From: Desulfomicrobium macestii
Lineage (GTDB): Bacteria > Desulfobacterota > Desulfovibrionia > Desulfovibrionales > Desulfomicrobiaceae
Direction of reading: 5' to 3'
DNA: 64,000 nucleotides
Assembly (NCBI RefSeq): GCF_014873765.1
Contig: NZ_JADBGG010000001.1
Span: 1 to 64,000 of the forward strand
Below the pieces are notes generated by a model. The model was not told the origin of the DNA. It searched no databases and was given only the letters and a program-made list of their open reading frames with translations. This document shows positions 17,164-25,361 of this stretch, piece by piece (within the stretch, counting starts at the first letter, position 1; every line of letters starts with the position of its first letter). The position numbers and the translations under genes are program-made.

Positions 17164-19023
17164 GAGCTGAATTTCAAGGCACGACAAGGCTGCGGGGGTG
17201 ATCCCGGAAATGCGTCCGGCCTGACCGAGGGTGCGGGGCTGGATGCGGGTCAGTTTTTCGGTGACCTCGCGCGAGAGGCCGGGAATGCCTACGTAATTCA
17301 TGTCTTCGGGCAGGGCCGTCAGTTCCATCTTTTCAAAGCGATCCACCAGCTCCTGCTGGCGGCGCAGATAGCCTTCGTATTTGGCCTTGATTTCGGCTTC
17401 CTCCAGCGCTTCCTCATCAAAGTTGTCCAGCTCCGGCCACAGTGGCGAGAGAACCTCGATGGTCAGTTCCGGCTGGCGCAGCAGCTCCTTGAGGCTGACC
17501 GACTTTTGCGGGATCGTGCCGCCCATGGCCTCGACCAGATCCCTGGTCGCGGCATCGGGGCGGACGCGGATGGCTTCCAGTCCGGTCATGATTTCGTTCA
17601 CGGCCGCCTGCTTGCGGGTGAAACGCTGCCAGCGGCTGTCATCGACGAGGCCAAGATCGCGTCCGATGGCGGTCAGCCGCTCGTCGGCATTGTCCTCGCG
17701 CAGCAGGAGCCTGTGTTCGGCCCGGGAGGTGAACATGCGGTAGGGTTCAAGCGTGCCCTTGGTGACCAGATCGTCCACGAGCACGGCGATGTAGGCCTGG
17801 CTGCGGGTGAGGATCAGCTCGGGCTCTCCGTGCAGGGCGAGGACCGCGTTGATGGCCGCCCACAGCCCCTGTCCGGCCGCTTCCTCGTAGCCCGAGGTGC
17901 CGTTGATCTGCCCGGCCATGTACAGGCCGCGCACCAGCTTGGTTTCGAGGGTGGGCTTGAGCTGTGTCGGGGGGACATAATCGTATTCGATGGCGTACCC
18001 GGGTCGGATGATCTGGGCCTTCTCAAGGCCCGGAATGGACGCCACCAGCGCCTTCTGGATGTCCAGGGGCAGGCTCGTGGGGATGCCGTTGGGGTAGACC
18101 TCGTGACTGGTCAGGCCTTCGGGCTCGACAAAGATCTGGTGCCGGTCCTTCTCGGGGAAGCGGGCGATCTTGTCCTCGATGGATGGGCAATAGCGCGCTC
18201 CGGTGCCCTTGATGACACCGGTGAACATGGGCGAGCGGTCGAATCCGGTGCGGATTATCTCGTGGGTGCGCTCCGTGGTGTAGGTCACGAAGCAGGGCAG
18301 CTGCCGGAGTTTTATGCCGGGGCTGTCGAAGCTGAAGGGGCGGGGCGGGTTGTCTCCGGCCTGTTCCTCCATGACGGAATAATCGATGGACGATTTGAGC
18401 AGCCGGGGCACGGTGCCGGTTTTCAGGCGTCCAAGCTCGAAACCCAGTTCGGCAAGTCGCGGCGAGAGGCCGTGGCTTGCCGGGTCGCCCTGGCGGCCGC
18501 CGCTGAAACTGTCGAGGCCGACATGAATGAGGCCCTGCAGGAACGTGCCCGTGGTCAAGAGCGCCGCTCGGCAGGCAATGGTCTCGCCCAGGGTGGTCAC
18601 GACGCCCGTGACGCGTCCGTCCTCTACGGTCAGGGACGCGACCGTCTCCTGGCGCACGAAGAGGTTCGGGCAGTTGAAGATGTCCTGCTGCACGACCCGC
18701 ACGTATTCGGTGCGGTCGATCTGGGCGCGGCTGGAGCGCACGGCGGGGCCCTTGCGGGTGTTCAGGATGCGGAATTGGATTCCGGCCTGATCGGCCCATT
18801 TGCCCATCATCCCGCCGAGGGCGTCGATCTCCTTGACCATGTGGCCCTTGGCCAGGCCGCCGATGGCCGGATTGCAGGACAGATGTCCGATGCGGTCGGC
18901 GTTGATGGTCAAGAGAAGGGTCTGCATGCCCATGTGCGCGGCCGCCATGGCCGCTTCGCAACCGGCATGGCCGGCGCCCACGACAATGACGTCAAAGATA
19001 TCGGGCACGGTCGGGATGGTCAT
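17143..19023 (-). CDS. mnmG: tRNA uridine-34 5-carboxymethylaminomethyl synthesis enzyme MnmG
   Basis: A 626-residue FAD enzyme that, with MnmE, modifies the wobble uridine of tRNAs reading split codon boxes. The FAD-binding motif [16 protein letters not shown] is at residue 14, and the family segments [22 protein letters not shown] and [17 protein letters not shown] (about 370) are intact. The helical C-terminal domain ends in the conserved [15 protein letters not shown]. The length is typical (about 625). The gene begins 4 bases after the M20 hydrolase stop, so the two are co-transcribed. Confidence 0.97.
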   Translation of the reverse strand: MTIPTVPDIFDVIVVGAGHAGCEAAMAAAHMGMQTLLLTINADRIGHLSCNPAIGGLAKGHMVKEIDALGGMMGKWADQAGIQFRILNTRKGPAVRSSRAQIDRTEYVRVVQQDIFNCPNLFVRQETVASLTVEDGRVTGVVTTLGETIACRAALLTTGTFLQGLIHVGLDSFSGGRQGDPASHGLSPRLAELGFELGRLKTGTVPRLLKSSIDYSVMEEQAGDNPPRPFSFDSPGIKLRQLPCFVTYTTERTHEIIRTGFDRSPMFTGVIKGTGARYCPSIEDKIARFPEKDRHQIFVEPEGLTSHEVYPNGIPTSLPLDIQKALVASIPGLEKAQIIRPGYAIEYDYVPPTQLKPTLETKLVRGLYMAGQINGTSGYEEAAGQGLWAAINAVLALHGEPELILTRSQAYIAVLVDDLVTKGTLEPYRMFTSRAEHRLLLREDNADERLTAIGRDLGLVDDSRWQRFTRKQAAVNEIMTGLEAIRVRPDAATRDLVEAMGGTIPQKSVSLKELLRQPELTIEVLSPLWPELDNFDEEALEEAEIKAKYEGYLRRQQELVDRFEKMELTALPEDMNYVGIPGLSREVTEKLTRIQPRTLGQAGRISGITPAALSCLEIQLKKIGRL

Positions 19024-19027
19024 GTGT

Positions 19028-20257
19028 TTATGCCTGGTCGTCGAAAAGAAGATGGGCGAACACCCGGGCGTCGGCGATGGTGGCCGTCATCGAAGAGTGC
19101 TCGTTGGGCTGGTGCGCCGTGTGCATGAGGGTGGACCAGCAGATGGCGGGAAGGCCCCGCTTGCGGAACGCCGCCGCCACGGTGCCGCCGCCGATCCCGA
19201 TCACGCGCGCTTCAAGTCCGCGTGCCTTCTGAAGCGCGGCGGTCAGTCGTGTCACGGCCTCGCAGTCGACAGGCGTCGCCGGGGCGGCCTGTTCCGTGAC
19301 CACGGGCGCGAAGGCGATGCGCACGTCCCGCTCGAGTTCCACCTCGTCGCAAATGGCCCGCACTTCCCGTTCGATATCTTCCAGCGGGTAGGTGGGCAGC
19401 ACGCGGCAGTCGAGATGAAAGACGTCCTGGCCGGGGATGGTGTTCACGTTGGGGACGTTGGCTTCCATTTTCGTCGGAGCAAAGGTGGATACGGGTGGAT
19501 CGAAAAGCGGATCGCAGGCGTCGAAGACCGTGTGCAGGCGGTTCAGGGCAAGGATCAGCGCCGAGGCTCCGACCAGGGAGTTGACTCCGGCTTCCGGGGT
19601 CGATGCGTGGCACTGCTTGCCCCGGACCGTGAACCTGAGCCAAAGCACGCTTTTTTCGGCGACCTCAATGGCCTGACCGTCCGGGGTGCCGAAATCCGGG
19701 ATGACGATCAGGTCGTCCGCGGCAAAGACATGCGGATGGTGGCGCATGATGTATTCGATGCCATGCGTGTTGCCCGTTTCCTCGTCGGCCGCGAGCAGGA
19801 TGCCGAGGGACAGGTCCGTTCGCACCTGGGCCGTTTCAAGGGCGCGCAGCAAGAGGAGCGCGCTGACCATGCCCTGATGGTTGTCTTCCACGCCCCTGCC
19901 GTAGATGAGGTCTCCCTCCTGACGCAGGACAAAAGGGTCGCCCTGCCACAGGGACAGGTCCCCTGTGGGCACCACGTCGGTGTGTGCGATGAGCCACAGC
20001 GTGCGCGGGCTTTTGCCCGGTCGCCTGATGATCAGGTTCGGGCGGTAGCCGCAGTCGACGGTATCGTCCGGAGCCTTGATCGTTTCCGCCTGGACGCCTG
20101 CAAACCGGGCCACATGATCGGCCAGGTACTCGACCTTCATTTTTTCACCCTGCCCCCCATTGGTCGGGCCAAGGGCGGGGATGGCCACAAGGTCGGTCTG
20201 CAACCGCAGCAATTCATCGCGGCTGTTTTCCAGGAGTTCTAGCACGGTGCTCAGCAT
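19028..20257 (-). CDS. M20-family metallo-hydrolase (ArgE/DapE/ACY1 type)
   Basis: A 409-residue amidohydrolase. The family's metal-site motifs are visible: [12 protein letters not shown] with His and Asp (about residue 78), [11 protein letters not shown] (about 108) where the bridging Asp lies, and [13 protein letters not shown] (about 142) with the catalytic Glu-Glu. A dimerisation domain follows (about 190-300), and a late His sits in [14 protein letters not shown]. The substrate is probably an N-acyl amino acid or peptide, but it cannot be narrowed. I chose the ATG at 20257, which has AAGGAC 6 bases upstream. It is co-transcribed with mnmG. Confidence 0.9.
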   Translation of the reverse strand: MLSTVLELLENSRDELLRLQTDLVAIPALGPTNGGQGEKMKVEYLADHVARFAGVQAETIKAPDDTVDCGYRPNLIIRRPGKSPRTLWLIAHTDVVPTGDLSLWQGDPFVLRQEGDLIYGRGVEDNHQGMVSALLLLRALETAQVRTDLSLGILLAADEETGNTHGIEYIMRHHPHVFAADDLIVIPDFGTPDGQAIEVAEKSVLWLRFTVRGKQCHASTPEAGVNSLVGASALILALNRLHTVFDACDPLFDPPVSTFAPTKMEANVPNVNTIPGQDVFHLDCRVLPTYPLEDIEREVRAICDEVELERDVRIAFAPVVTEQAAPATPVDCEAVTRLTAALQKARGLEARVIGIGGGTVAAAFRKRGLPAICWSTLMHTAHQPNEHSSMTATIADARVFAHLLFDDQA

Positions 20258-20317
20258 GGTGGCGTCCTTCGGGGTTGTGGATGACTTCAAAAGTCACTTC
20301 TGCCCGGAATTTTGAAG

Positions 20318-20344
20318 AAAAAAAAGGCAGGAAAAACCTGCCTT
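20318..20344 (-). terminator. Rho-independent terminator after PxxKW gene
   Basis: Stem AAGGCAGG/CCTGCCTT (20324-20331 with 20337-20344) followed on the minus strand by a run of eight T. Confidence 0.88.
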
Positions 20345-20367
20345 GTACGAAGTCCGTGATGAAAGGC

Positions 20368-20637
20368 TTAACGACCTTTGGCTGCGCGCTTGGATGCCTT
20401 GAGCGGGTTGACCTTGGCCTTGCCCTTGCCGGGTGCGGTCTTGGTGTGGGTCGAGAAATTGCAGGTTCCCAGTCTCCACTTCGCTGCGGGCTGGGGATAC
20501 GTTCCGCAAAATTTGGCGCTTTCGAATTCTTTGATCCGCTCGCAGCCTTCACACTGTTCCACAATCGGGTGCATTACAACGCCGTTGACCTGAACGCCTT
20601 CGTCGGTCTTGACGGCATTACTGAAATCTACTGCCAT
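20368..20637 (-). CDS. PxxKW family cysteine-rich protein
   Basis: An 89-residue protein known mainly from deltaproteobacteria. Four cysteines are spaced as in a small metal-binding module: CEGCERI near residue 29, CGTYPQPAAKW near 44 (containing the PxxKW signature), and Cys near 59 in LGTCNFSTH. The C-terminal tail is lysine-rich. No function is established. It is a single gene with its own terminator. Confidence 0.87.
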   Translation of the reverse strand: MAVDFSNAVKTDEGVQVNGVVMHPIVEQCEGCERIKEFESAKFCGTYPQPAAKWRLGTCNFSTHTKTAPGKGKAKVNPLKASKRAAKGR

Positions 20638-20884
20638 GAGGCTCCTCCATAATTTTGTCCTGAAATGCTGCCGCGTCTTCGGCCGGTGAAAATAGCGGCT
20701 TTACGCTGATCACCGGAAACTCGCTTTATTTTTCGAATCAAACATAAAAGTCAAGCTTTTTTTCTTTTTGCAAGATGCACCTTTCTTCCTCTGCCCAGGC
20801 TGCAAGCAGCTTTAGCGGTGTGCGTCTTTTTTGGCGCTTTCCGGAAGGGGTGCGTCCCGACGGAATTCTGAAAGCCTGACACAA

Positions 20885-20917
20885 AGAAACCAGAGCCTGC
20901 ATGAGACCCTGGTTTCT
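20885..20917 (-). terminator. Possible terminator of the zinc-ribbon gene
   Basis: 9-bp stem AGAAACCAG/CTGGTTTCT with a 15-base loop, about 30 bases beyond the stop of the gene at 20949. No strong T tract is seen. Confidence 0.5.
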
Positions 20918-20948
20918 GGTTTCGTGCGTCTGCCTTTTGGCCGTGAAT

Positions 20949-21656
20949 CTACTGGGGCTTCTTGGGATCCTCAAGACTCAGGAAGGACAACTCGTCGTCA
21001 TCTGACTTGCCCGAGGTCTTTTCCGGGGAATCGGTCCCGAAATCAAGGAGTATTTCTGTCTCCGGGGAAAATGAAGGCTTTTTGGCCGCAGAGGACTTGG
21101 AGCGTGGTTCATCATCCAGGGGTGCGAGCATTTCTTCGAGTTCCGGAATGAAAAGATCTTCGCGCTTGGGTTTGCTTGGAGCCGGAACCTGCGGGGCGGG
21201 CGGAGCGTCGAAGGAGGCGCTGAAGTCAAGCTCGACCATGTCTTCGGCAGGGAGCGTGTCCAGAAACAGATCTTCTTCCGGCTTGGGCGTCGGCGCTTTT
21301 TGCGCGGGAGCCGCTTCCCTGACCGGGACCTCGGTCATGGTGAAATCCAGATCCGGAAAGTTCGAGACGTCGATGTCGGTATTTTTTGCGGCGGCCGCGG
21401 CGGGTGGTGCGGCCAGATAGTCCCCGGAGGCGGCGCCTGTGTCGTTTGCTTGCGCATGGAGTTCGGTTTTCTGCGGTTTTGCGGAAAAATCGGGCTCGGG
21501 CTGTTGTGCGGCGGGTTCCTGCTTCAGCCAGTTGACTCCCGAGGCGGAGACCCAGTTCAGGTAAAGAGCCTTGCGGGATTCTTCCCAGTCTGCTCCGCAC
21601 TTGGGGCATGCGCTGACGTGGTCGAAGGAGTGGAATTTACATTTTTTGCAGTACAT
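20949..21656 (-). CDS. Zinc-ribbon protein with long low-complexity tail
   Basis: A 235-residue protein starting MYCKKCKFHSFDHVSACPKC, a C-x2-C...C-x2-C zinc ribbon in residues 3-20. A short conserved helix (ADWEESRKALYLNWV) follows. The rest is a Pro/Ala/Glu/Asp-rich low-complexity region that is probably disordered, with repeated short acidic patches such as DLDFTMTE, VELDFSASF and ILLDFGTD. This looks like a zinc ribbon tethered to a linear-motif tail. Function is unknown. The start is fixed by the ribbon. Confidence 0.78.
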   Translation of the reverse strand: MYCKKCKFHSFDHVSACPKCGADWEESRKALYLNWVSASGVNWLKQEPAAQQPEPDFSAKPQKTELHAQANDTGAASGDYLAAPPAAAAAKNTDIDVSNFPDLDFTMTEVPVREAAPAQKAPTPKPEEDLFLDTLPAEDMVELDFSASFDAPPAPQVPAPSKPKREDLFIPELEEMLAPLDDEPRSKSSAAKKPSFSPETEILLDFGTDSPEKTSGKSDDDELSFLSLEDPKKPQ

Positions 21657-21903
21657 GAGGTGTCCTGAATTGGCGTTGGTTTATGTTTGCGCATACCCCT
21701 GTACACTGGAATGCTTCTCTTATGCAAGCAGCCTGGCCATTGATGAAAAATGAAGTTGTGCGTATCAGGCTCCGTTAAATTATCAGGCATGTTGGGTGGG
21801 CTTGGACGGCTGGCACTCGGAAACAGACTTGTTCAAAGCTTGTCGAAGGCCGCCATATGCAACGCCCGCAAGCGAGAATTGTTCATGGAATCACAAAAAG
21901 AGG

Positions 21904-21931
21904 GAGGCGGGAAACTTTCGTTTCCCGCCTC
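21904..21931 (-). terminator. Strong GC-rich hairpin
   Basis: 12-bp perfect stem GAGGCGGGAAAC/GTTTCCCGCCTC with a 4-base loop. On the minus strand it is followed after a few bases by TTTTT, so it most likely ends leftward transcription. No gene stops just to its right except the 22355 gene 420 bases away. Confidence 0.75.
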
Positions 21932-22330
21932 GCGTAAAACCGAGATGACTAAAAACCAGATGCGATGTGATTCCGATCAGTTCGCCGGGCCTGTTCTGGG
22001 CCGGAGGTTGGCATCCATGTTGTCATTGTGACTGGAATAAACGCCTCTACAAGTCTGTTACCTGTGTTACCTTGGGAGTTTCCTTCCAACGCGCCTTTCA
22101 ACCAACATTTTGTTTTTGGTTTCTGACCAACGCACCTCTTTCTTCAAAGCGAAAGATGTTCCCTAGGAATGTTTACAGCCGACACGCCTGTGATAGAGGT
22201 TTTTTCCTGATTTCCTTCCAACACGCCTCTGCAGTACAGATTTGGTTGTCGGTTTCTTTTGAACGTCACCTTGGAGACAATTGGAACCATTTCAATCCGC
22301 ATGCGGCAGGTTCTTGATTTCACCTAGTAC
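21932..22330 (-). repeat. Noncoding block with degenerate ~20-nt repeat motif
   Basis: No convincing gene lies here. A motif close to TTTCCTTCCAACRCGCCTCT recurs on the plus strand, with cores near 22041, 22091, 22132, 22184, 22223 and 22265, and a weaker one near 22302. Spacing is irregular, about 37-52 bases. The segment is more AT-rich than the flanking genes and ends leftward at the hairpin 21904-21931. It could be a decayed repeat array or a structured RNA; orientation is inferred from that terminator. Confidence 0.55.
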
Positions 22331-22354
22331 TGCAATGCAAGCGAAAGTCAAGAT

Positions 22355-22543
22355 CTATTTCTTGCGCATCCTGTCGGCCATTATCTTGGTAGCGGCGGCG
22401 AAAATACCGCAGACGATGCCCATGAAGAAGGCCTTGACCGGCTCGTAGCCGAACCAGCTGGCGATCATGCCGATGGAGCCGCCGATGATGACTCCGCGCA
22501 TGACGGCATGGCTTGGTGTGTTTTCGTTGGATCTGTCGCTCAT
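22355..22543 (-). CDS. Small membrane protein
   Basis: A 62-residue protein. Residues 15-35 (MRGVIIGGSIGMIASWFGYEP) and 36-55 (KAFFMGIVCGIFAAATKI) form one or two glycine-rich membrane helices, with a basic tail MADRMRKK. GAGG lies 5 bases before the ATG. It sits 23 bases after the dikinase-like gene at 22567 and is probably the last gene of the leftward signalling operon. Function is unknown. Confidence 0.72.
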   Translation of the reverse strand: MSDRSNENTPSHAVMRGVIIGGSIGMIASWFGYEPVKAFFMGIVCGIFAAATKIMADRMRKK

Positions 22544-22566
22544 TTTTCCTCGTACGCAAGCCTTTG

Positions 22567-25215
22567 TCAGGCCTTGTTTTTTGCATCCATCATCGCGTGA
22601 AGCTGATTCAGGATGCGTTTTTTATAGAATTGGACCACGTCTTCCTTGTTCATGATCATGTCCAGCTGCCTGGTGTGGATGAGGATGTGTCCCAGGATTT
22701 CAAGATGATTCTCGATGAATTTCTGGTCGCAGTCGTCCAGCCGGGCGAAAAGCGCGTCTTCGCGCACTCTGGTCCGGAAGTTGAATTCGTCGAGTATTTC
22801 TCCGACGAACTTCGCCCTGCGAACCTTGCGCTGGTGATCCGCAGCTCCGCCCTTGAACTGGAATCGGATGTAGTTTTCACGCGGTCTTGGCCCGGCCAGT
22901 GCCTCCACGGACGTGAAGTGATAGCCGAACCGCGACTGCAGGTTGCAGAAGTGTTTCGAGATCATGAAATAATTTCTTTCCGAGAACTGGGACGCCATGG
23001 CCGGTTCCAGGTTCCTGTTGGTCGCGGACTGGAAGAGCACCGACATGAAGCCCTTGCAGTCGATGCACGGGGGGCCATCCCAGGGATAGGCCACGATGCC
23101 GCGCCACAGCGCGAGCATGGGAACGGAGGTGATCTTGTCCAGCGGGATCATCTTGTCGCCGGTATCGCTGACAAATCCGTCCTCGAGATTGATGATCCAC
23201 CATTGCATGGGCACGATGGTCTTGAGCTGTTTGCTCGACCTGGGAGAAAAATTGTGGTCGCGGCCGAAACTGAACATCTCCTGCACGGATTTTTCATGGC
23301 AGAAGCGGGTGATGTCGTGCAGCGTCTTACAGTTGGCCGGAGTGAAGTCGAGCCCGTCGGGGTCCAGAAGGTTCAGGGGGATGATGTGGCGGTTGACGCG
23401 CTGCAGCGTCTGGAAGACCGGGCTTCCTGCCATCATGTTCGGCCGCTGTGGCTTGCGGTCCAGGAGGGTTTCCTGGAGTCCGGCGTAGACCGCGCAGTTG
23501 TCGGCGTCGAGGGTGATTTCCTGGCCGGTTTCAAGGATGCTTGTGGCTGACGGGACGCCGAACAGGCCTGGGACCTTGAATTCCCTAGCCACGTTGGCCA
23601 GATGGCCGGCGACGCTGCCCTGCTCGGTGATGACGCCCTGGCAGCGGTTCAGGACGGCGGCCCTCTTGGGCGCGGCCTCCACGCAGACCAGGATGGCGTT
23701 GTCGGGCAGCACGAGGATGTCCACGTCCTTGCGGACGATGTGCACCACGCCGTGGGCTGTACCCGCACTGGCGGTCTGGCCTTCATGCACCAGGGGAGTC
23801 ACCCCCGGGAGCAGCTCCGAAGCGGACTGATCCTGGCGAACTTCCAGCGGTCGTGTCTGCAGGAGGACGAGCCTTCCCTCCGGGGAATAGGCCCATTCGA
23901 TATCCTGGGGGATGTCGTAATGCTTTTCTATGCGGACAGCCATGGTCGCGAGGTCCATGATCTGGGGGTCGCTCAGGGTCGGTTGCTCGCAGAGCGCCGG
24001 ATCGACCGATACCCGGCAGACGCCTTCAGCGGCCGAACAGACCAGCGACGATTCCTTGCGCGGCACCTTTCTTTCAATAATTCGCGGCTGAGGTTCCTTT
24101 TCCACGATGAATTCGTCGGTGGTCGCAGTACCGTCGACCACGCCTTTGGCAACTCCCCAGGCGGAAGTGATGCGGACATGGGCACCCACGCCGTTCAGCG
24201 GGTTGGCCGTGTAGGCGACACCTCCGGCCTGCGAGGTGACCATGCCCAGACACCCGACGCACATCAGCACGTCATCGTCCCGGATGCCGAGCATGTAGCG
24301 GTAGGTCATGGCGTGAGCGGAATATTTGCTGGCAATGATTTCCTTGTAGCCATCGACAAGGCTGTCCCGGTCAAGATTCAGAAGGGATCTGTGCTGGCCG
24401 GCAAAGGATGCTCCGGCGCTGTCTTCGCCCAGGGCGCTCGAGCGCAGCGCCACGCGGACATTGGACCCTTCGCGTTCACAGAGTCTGTCGTAGGCACCGA
24501 GAATCGCGCTTTCGAGCTCGGGTGGAACCTCGGCTGCGAGGATCATGCCCCGGATCTTGGCGCACATTTCCAGCAGGGCGATGGGCTGATCCGTCTGCGG
24601 TTCTTCGTCCGGTTCGGGCGCTTGGGCGGCCCCGGCCGCGAAATGGGAGGCCATGGGGTGGCCAAGTACGAGGCAGTTGATTTCGTCCCAGAGACCAGAG
24701 TGCTGCATGAAGGTCATGTAGGCTTGGGCGGTGATGGCGAATCCGTCAGGGACCGGCACCTGCAGGGCATTGCGCAGCTCACCCAGGTTGGCCATCTTGC
24801 CGCCCACGTCGTCGATGTTGCGAGCCGTGATGCGATCCAGGTCGAGAATCAGGTCATTGCGGCGGGCGGTCTGGCGCAGGGAGAGTTCCTGCTGGATATT
24901 CTCCTGGATGGAGCGCATGGCGTCCCGCAGTCCGAGATACTTGCCCGGGGCCAGAAACAGGAGGTTTTCAACGATGGAAAAAACCTTGGCCGTGGCTCCG
25001 GTGACCCGCGACCTGAGGAAGTGCATGCCGAAATGCCGATGCCCCAGGGCCGCGCTTTCGAGGTCGGTCATGATGTCCAGGGCGGTGTTGTTGGCCGAGA
25101 GGAGCCGTCGAAAGGCCTGATATCTGGCCTTGAACTCGTCATCCTGTCCGCTGTCTTCCTCTTGCGGGGGCGGGGTAGGGGAAAAAAAGTTTCGGACGCG
25201 CTGCATCAAACTCAT
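22567..25215 (-). CDS. PEP/pyruvate-dikinase-like protein B (ATP-grasp + phosphohistidine domain)
   Basis: An 882-residue protein related to PEP synthase, with a different acceptor end. Residues 1-150 are a helical domain shared with its paralog. An ATP-grasp domain follows from about 150 to 450, with VGGKMANLGELR, VALRSSALGEDS, SFAGQHRS and LLQTRPLE motifs. The swivelling phosphohistidine domain, about 490-590, contains GSVAGHLANVAREF, where the His aligns with the phosphorylated His of PEP synthase (T-x-H-A-A-x2-A-R). After that the pyruvate-binding TIM barrel is absent. Instead there is a ~290-residue domain with NYIRFQFKGGAAD that I do not recognise. It therefore probably phosphorylates an unknown partner. 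Confidence 0.83.
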   Translation of the reverse strand: MSLMQRVRNFFSPTPPPQEEDSGQDDEFKARYQAFRRLLSANNTALDIMTDLESAALGHRHFGMHFLRSRVTGATAKVFSIVENLLFLAPGKYLGLRDAMRSIQENIQQELSLRQTARRNDLILDLDRITARNIDDVGGKMANLGELRNALQVPVPDGFAITAQAYMTFMQHSGLWDEINCLVLGHPMASHFAAGAAQAPEPDEEPQTDQPIALLEMCAKIRGMILAAEVPPELESAILGAYDRLCEREGSNVRVALRSSALGEDSAGASFAGQHRSLLNLDRDSLVDGYKEIIASKYSAHAMTYRYMLGIRDDDVLMCVGCLGMVTSQAGGVAYTANPLNGVGAHVRITSAWGVAKGVVDGTATTDEFIVEKEPQPRIIERKVPRKESSLVCSAAEGVCRVSVDPALCEQPTLSDPQIMDLATMAVRIEKHYDIPQDIEWAYSPEGRLVLLQTRPLEVRQDQSASELLPGVTPLVHEGQTASAGTAHGVVHIVRKDVDILVLPDNAILVCVEAAPKRAAVLNRCQGVITEQGSVAGHLANVAREFKVPGLFGVPSATSILETGQEITLDADNCAVYAGLQETLLDRKPQRPNMMAGSPVFQTLQRVNRHIIPLNLLDPDGLDFTPANCKTLHDITRFCHEKSVQEMFSFGRDHNFSPRSSKQLKTIVPMQWWIINLEDGFVSDTGDKMIPLDKITSVPMLALWRGIVAYPWDGPPCIDCKGFMSVLFQSATNRNLEPAMASQFSERNYFMISKHFCNLQSRFGYHFTSVEALAGPRPRENYIRFQFKGGAADHQRKVRRAKFVGEILDEFNFRTRVREDALFARLDDCDQKFIENHLEILGHILIHTRQLDMIMNKEDVVQFYKKRILNQLHAMMDAKNKA

Positions 25216-25361
25216 TCGTGCTCCATGCCGGGGTTCCCGGTGGCTGTATACCTATTGCAGGGAACGTTCGGTCAATCTCGTTGTCTTCTGACACAAAAGA
25301 AGCCCGGCCTGCAACGTTGGCGGACGGCCAGTCCCGCCAGGGGGACAGGGCAGGGAAGCGT

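Noticed and set aside
20738-20974. 78-residue frame on the minus strand overlapping the zinc-ribbon gene's end
   Set aside because: Low complexity, no ribosome site, overlaps a better gene and spans its hairpin.
22003-22021. Weak rightward sigma-54-like element (TTGGCATCCATGTTGTC)
   Set aside because: The -12 is GT, no gene follows it in the right direction, and one such match is expected by chance.
22030-22320. A CRISPR array
   Set aside because: Copies are degenerate and spacing is irregular (37-52 bases), with no cas gene in the window. It is reported as a degenerate repeat block instead.
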